From NCBI GenBank assembly GCA_040766325.1, contig JAXGQR010000001.1, positions 248,001 through 312,000 of the forward strand: a DNA stretch of 64,000 nt, read 5' to 3'. The notes under the pieces are model-generated. The model was not told the DNA's origin, ran no database searches, and saw only the letters and a list, made by a program, of their open reading frames with translations. The position numbers and the translations under genes were made by a program. The stretch comes from Dehalobacterium sp040766325. Its GTDB lineage: Bacteria; Bacillota; Dehalobacteriia; Dehalobacteriales; Dehalobacteriaceae. Of the stretch, positions 61,002-64,000 are shown in pieces (position 1 is the stretch's first letter; every line of letters begins with the position of its first letter).

Positions 61002-61626
61002 ATATAGGTAATTTATGGGAATTTATTATCTTCATACCGGCGATATTATTAGCCCTTAGTGTTCATGAGTTTTCCCATGGATTGATTGCTTATAAGTTGG
61101 GTGACCCTACGCCTAAGCTGCATGGTCGTTTGACTTTAAATCCATTAAAGCACCTTGATCCTATGGGTACCTTGTTGTTAATTGTGGCTCACTTTGGTTG
61201 GGCTAAGCCGGTTCAGGTGAATCCCTATTATTTTGAAGGAGATAAAAGCGGGGTATGATGGTTGTTGCTCTGGCCGGTCCATTTTCCAATATTTTGTTCG
61301 CCTATTTAAGCGCACTTATTTTATCATTGATGTTGAGAGAAGTTTTACCTTTTAACAATATCGTAGCATTATTCATGCAGTCTTTGGTGCAAATCAACCT
61401 TATTTTAGCTGCCTTCAATTTAATTCCGGTTCCTCCCTTGGATGGTTCAAAAATTTTAGCAGGAATTTTGCCTGGTCAAACCGGCGATTTTTTTTACCAG
61501 ATGGAGCAATATGGGCCCATAATTTTATTAATTTTAATTGTTACCGGCGTCATTCAAAGACTATTTCTGCCTCTTGTGGGTCTTTTATACAAGATTATTT
61601 TCCTAGCAACGGGAATTCCCCTCTAA
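60998..61626 (+). pseudogene. M50 family site-2-type metalloprotease (one frameshift)
   Basis: A small membrane metalloprotease, about 209 codons. The zinc motif HEFSH is in LSVHEFSHGLIAYKLGDPTP (near residue 24), and the NPLKHLDPMGTLL and FNLIPVPPLDGSKIL blocks are typical of YwhC/YdiL-like site-2 proteases. One A is missing in AAAA at 61244-61247: GDKSGV should read GDKKRGMMVVALAGP, which the next frame gives. ATG 60998 overlaps the end of cca by 4 nt. Likely a sequencing error. Substrate unknown; four or more membrane segments. Confidence 0.9.
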
Positions 61627-61679
61627 CAGATGCTTTAATTAGTATTAAACTTTTATTATCGTTATAAGGAGAGAAGAAG

Positions 61680-62666
61680 ATGAAAAAGGGTATTATTTTT
61701 AGCGGTATGCGGCCGACAGGGAAGCTTCATTTAGGCCATTTAAGTGTATTGGAAAACTGGGTCAAGCTGCAAAAAGAATATGAGTGTTATTACGGAATAG
61801 TTGATTGGCATGCATTAACTACCGGTTTTGAGGATACGAATAATTTGCAAGAAAATATTCGGGAGATGGCATTAGATTGGCTAAGTGTCGGTCTTGATCC
61901 GAAAGAAAGTGCTATTTTTGTTCAATCTCATGTTAAAGAGCATGGAGAATTATTTTTACTCTTAGGAATGACTACTCCATTATCTTGGTTGGAAAGAGTA
62001 CCCACCTACAAAGAACAAATTCACCAATTCGGTCAAGCCGGCAAGGATATTTCTACGTATGGCTTTTTGGGATACCCTGTCTTAATGGCTGCAGATATTT
62101 TAGTTTATCGTGCTACTTCCGTTCCCGTGGGTGAAGACCAGTTGCCCCACCTAGAATTAACACGGGAAATTGCCCGCCGCTTCAATAATATTTATAAAAC
62201 GGAGGTCATGACAGAGCCTAAAGCTGTTCTTGCCAAATTAAAACTTCTGCCGGGAATTGACAATCGTAAAATGAGTAAAAGTTATGGAAATGATATCGCC
62301 CTTAATGCGAATACGGAAGAAATTAAGGAAAAGGTTTCCCAGATGGTGACAGACCCGGCCCGTATTAGGAAAACTGACTTGGGTCATCCGGAAATTTGCA
62401 CCGTGCATACGTATCATTCTTTTTACAATGAAGCTGAGGTCGAAGAGATTGCCATGGAATGTCGTTCCGGCAAAATTGGCTGTGTGGCATGCAAGAAACG
62501 TTTGATTCAAAAGCTAGATCAATTTATCGCTCCAATTCGGGAAAAACGTGCGGAATTGTCCGCCCGGCCTGATCTTGTAGATCAAATCCTGGAAGAAGGT
62601 GCCAATAAAGCCAGGGAGAAAGCTTCCCAAACATTAACGCTCGTTAAGGAAGCTATGAATATTTAA
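61680..62666 (+). CDS. trpS: tryptophan-tRNA ligase
   Basis: TrpRS, 328 residues, charges tRNA-Trp. Class I signature motifs: GKLHLGHLSVLENW (HIGH-like, about 14-27) and DNRKMSKSYGND (KMSKS, about 198). GEDQLPHLELTREIARRFN is the typical family block. ATG 61680 has AAGGAGAG upstream. No T-box is visible in the 53 nt before it. The stop overlaps the scpA start by 1 nt. Confidence 0.97.
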   Translation: MKKGIIFSGMRPTGKLHLGHLSVLENWVKLQKEYECYYGIVDWHALTTGFEDTNNLQENIREMALDWLSVGLDPKESAIFVQSHVKEHGELFLLLGMTTPLSWLERVPTYKEQIHQFGQAGKDISTYGFLGYPVLMAADILVYRATSVPVGEDQLPHLELTREIARRFNNIYKTEVMTEPKAVLAKLKLLPGIDNRKMSKSYGNDIALNANTEEIKEKVSQMVTDPARIRKTDLGHPEICTVHTYHSFYNEAEVEEIAMECRSGKIGCVACKKRLIQKLDQFIAPIREKRAELSARPDLVDQILEEGANKAREKASQTLTLVKEAMNI

Positions 62667-63385
62667 TGAAATATCAAATTAATTTAGAGGTATTTCAAGG
62701 ACCCTTTGATTTATTATTCCATTTAATCGACAAAAATGAAGTAGATATTTACGACATTCCTATTGCTGAAATTACGCAGCAATATTTAGACTATTTAGCA
62801 AATATGGAAAAGATGGATCTGGATATTGCCAGCGAATTTTTGGTTATGGCATCAACACTCCTAGCTATTAAAGCAAAGATGCTTTTACCCAAACCGCCGA
62901 AGATGGAAGAAGAAATAGAGGCGGACCCACGTGATCTTTTGGTGGAACAATTATTGGAATATAAAAAATATAAACTGGTTGCTGAATTTTTGCAGCAGCG
63001 GGAAGACAAACAAGGGAGAACCTTTGTGCGTCCCAATGAAGAAGCTTTTTTTCTGACTTTGTTTGATGATCCCAATCCTCTGGAAGGAGTAAAGTTGGAG
63101 GATTTAGTAATTGCCTTAAAACGTCTTTTATCCCAAACCCCGGTAATAGATCCGGTACAGGAAATTTTTCGGGAAGAAATCACGATTAAGCAAAAAATTG
63201 AGGAAATTCAACAAGCTGTTATTGAGCATGAAGCGGGGATATCTTTTTTTGCTTTGTTTTCCCCGGCAGTGGGCAGAGGAGAAGTAGTGGTTCAATTTTT
63301 GGCTTTGTTGGAATTAATGCGTCTTCAATATATCAAGGTCAGCCAAATTGATCCGCACGGAAATATTATAATTTTTAAAGCTTGA
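62666..63385 (+). CDS. scpA: segregation and condensation protein A
   Basis: ScpA, 239 residues, the kleisin that bridges SMC heads in the condensin complex with ScpB. Visible: YQINLEVFQGPFDLLFHLID at the N-terminus, LDIASEFLVMASTLLAIKAKMLLP, and the C-terminal winged helix VVQFLALLELMRLQYIKVSQ. ATG 62666 overlaps the trpS stop by 1 nt. Followed by scpB, the usual order. Confidence 0.96.
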   Translation: MKYQINLEVFQGPFDLLFHLIDKNEVDIYDIPIAEITQQYLDYLANMEKMDLDIASEFLVMASTLLAIKAKMLLPKPPKMEEEIEADPRDLLVEQLLEYKKYKLVAEFLQQREDKQGRTFVRPNEEAFFLTLFDDPNPLEGVKLEDLVIALKRLLSQTPVIDPVQEIFREEITIKQKIEEIQQAVIEHEAGISFFALFSPAVGRGEVVVQFLALLELMRLQYIKVSQIDPHGNIIIFKA

Positions 63386-63447
63386 TTTGCGGCAAAATTA
63401 ACGAAAATACCTTGAAATAAAAAGGTGCGTTGTCAATAAGCATCGGG

Positions 63448-64000
63448 ATGGAAGTGGTGAGTCTAGTGGGATTGCTCTTCAGTAAAGAAATTCGCAATAA
63501 CATCGAGTGTTTACTTTTTGTTGCTTGTGAGCCTTTAACTGTGGAAAAAATCATGGAGATTACCGGTGCAACAAGAGAAACGGTTTTAGTTCTGCTCCAT
63601 GAATTAGAAAAGGAATATCAGGATCGAGGTTTTCAATTGATGGAAGTTGCCGGTGGATGGCAATTTGTCACCAATCATGAGTCGGCTGAAGTTATCGAAA
63701 AATATTATCGGCCTAAGGTTCATTCCCTATCCAAGGCCGCTTTGGAAACCTTAGCAATAATTGCTTACAAGCAACCTGTTACCAGGATTGATATTGAGAC
63801 TATTCGCGGTGTCAAGGCAGACGGAGTCGTCAGTACCTTGCTGGAAAAAAAATTAATTCAAGATGTTGGCCGGAAAAATAGCCCGGGCAGACCTGTTCTT
63901 TACGGAACCACCATGGAATTTTTAAGATTTTTCGGGTTAAAATCGCTCAAAGAGCTTCCTGATCCGGACAAGCTTTTTCACGATCAATCCTCTAAATCCT
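63448..64000 (+). CDS. scpB: segregation and condensation protein B (5' part, runs off window)
   Basis: ScpB, first ~184 residues; no stop before the window edge. Family features: IECLLFVACEPLTVEKIMEI, ALETLAIIAYKQPVTRIDIE and KNSPGRPVLYGTTMEFLRFF (two winged helices). Binds the ScpA kleisin in the SMC complex. Start unclear: ATG 63448, GTG 63454/63457 or GTG 63466; the last gives MGLLFSKEIRN with GGTGAG upstream. Little is missing, as the family is about 180-200 residues. Confidence 0.93.
   Translation, partial: MEVVSLVGLLFSKEIRNNIECLLFVACEPLTVEKIMEITGATRETVLVLLHELEKEYQDRGFQLMEVAGGWQFVTNHESAEVIEKYYRPKVHSLSKAALETLAIIAYKQPVTRIDIETIRGVKADGVVSTLLEKKLIQDVGRKNSPGRPVLYGTTMEFLRFFGLKSLKELPDPDKLFHDQSSKS

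Noticed and set aside
1..64000. tRNA, rRNA, CRISPR arrays, intact insertion sequences or prophage
   Set aside because: Looked for on reading; no cloverleaf, rRNA, spaced repeats, transposase or phage genes were recognised. Not tested by a program.

Overview
The window comes from the chromosome of an endospore-forming, anaerobic member of the Clostridia, most like the Peptococcaceae/Desulfitobacterium-Desulfotomaculum side of the phylum. The evidence is the sporulation set (spoIVB, spo0A, spoIIM, spoIIAA-AB-sigF, spoVAC-AD-AEb-AEa-AF), an acetate kinase, selenium-metabolism proteins, strong AGGAGG-type ribosome sites with frequent TTG/GTG starts, low to moderate GC, and a gene order (xseA-xseB-ispA-OLE-oapA-dxs-tlyA-nadK-argR-recN-spoIVB-spo0A) known from Firmicutes. 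Genus assignment is inference.

Layout. 1-13 kb is mostly housekeeping: the end of ackA, yceD-rpmF, a divergent mgtC-like gene, an ECF sigma factor without a neighbouring anti-sigma gene, polA-mutM-coaE-lytic transglycosylase, a lone oligopeptide-binding lipoprotein, a SteB/MctB-like gene, and serA behind a T-box whose specifier reads UCC (serine). 13-20 kb holds tatA, a large exported phosphodiester-glycosidase protein, a lipoprotein, the yedF/DUF3343 selenium pair and a membrane-anchored MutS-like ATPase. 19.8-20.8 kb has no large gene. It holds GTCA-type repeats, an excellent sigma-54 promoter match, a structured leader and a 27-codon membrane-peptide ORF. 20.8-33.5 kb is the exonuclease VII/isoprenoid/OLE/DNA-repair/sporulation block. 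A noncoding stretch of about 620 nt between ispA and oapA is called as OLE RNA. 33.7-40.7 kb is the steA-glycosyltransferase-MraY-like-DUF3866-NUDIX-ComB-like-spoIIM cluster. 40.7-50.5 kb carries xerD, deoB, pyrimidine-nucleoside phosphorylase, dacF, two cysteine-rich proteins, glpK and the spoIIA operon. 50.7-58.1 kb holds a dodecin and one tightly coupled operon in which the spoVA genes run directly into three genes of a CoA-dehydratase-type activase system. 58.4-64 kb has a DHH-CBS-tRNA nucleotidyltransferase fusion, an M50 protease, trpS, scpA and the start of scpB.

How they work together. The xseAB/ispA/OLE/oapA/dxs/tlyA block links prenyl-diphosphate synthesis with the OLE ribonucleoprotein. 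Spo0A, SigF with its regulators, SpoIVB, SpoIIM and SpoVA cover initiation, forespore sigma control, engulfment and dipicolinate uptake. The most unusual association is the translational coupling of a [4Fe-4S] ATPase activator module to spoVA, which suggests a forespore or germination redox function not known to me.

Quality note. At least eight genes (mutS-like, xseA, nadK, ytqB, recN, glpK, cca, M50 protease) are broken by single-base indels, most in or beside short homopolymers, and dacF has one in-frame TAG. Several are normally essential, so most of these lesions are probably sequencing or assembly errors. They are typed as pseudogene only because the reading frame as given is interrupted.
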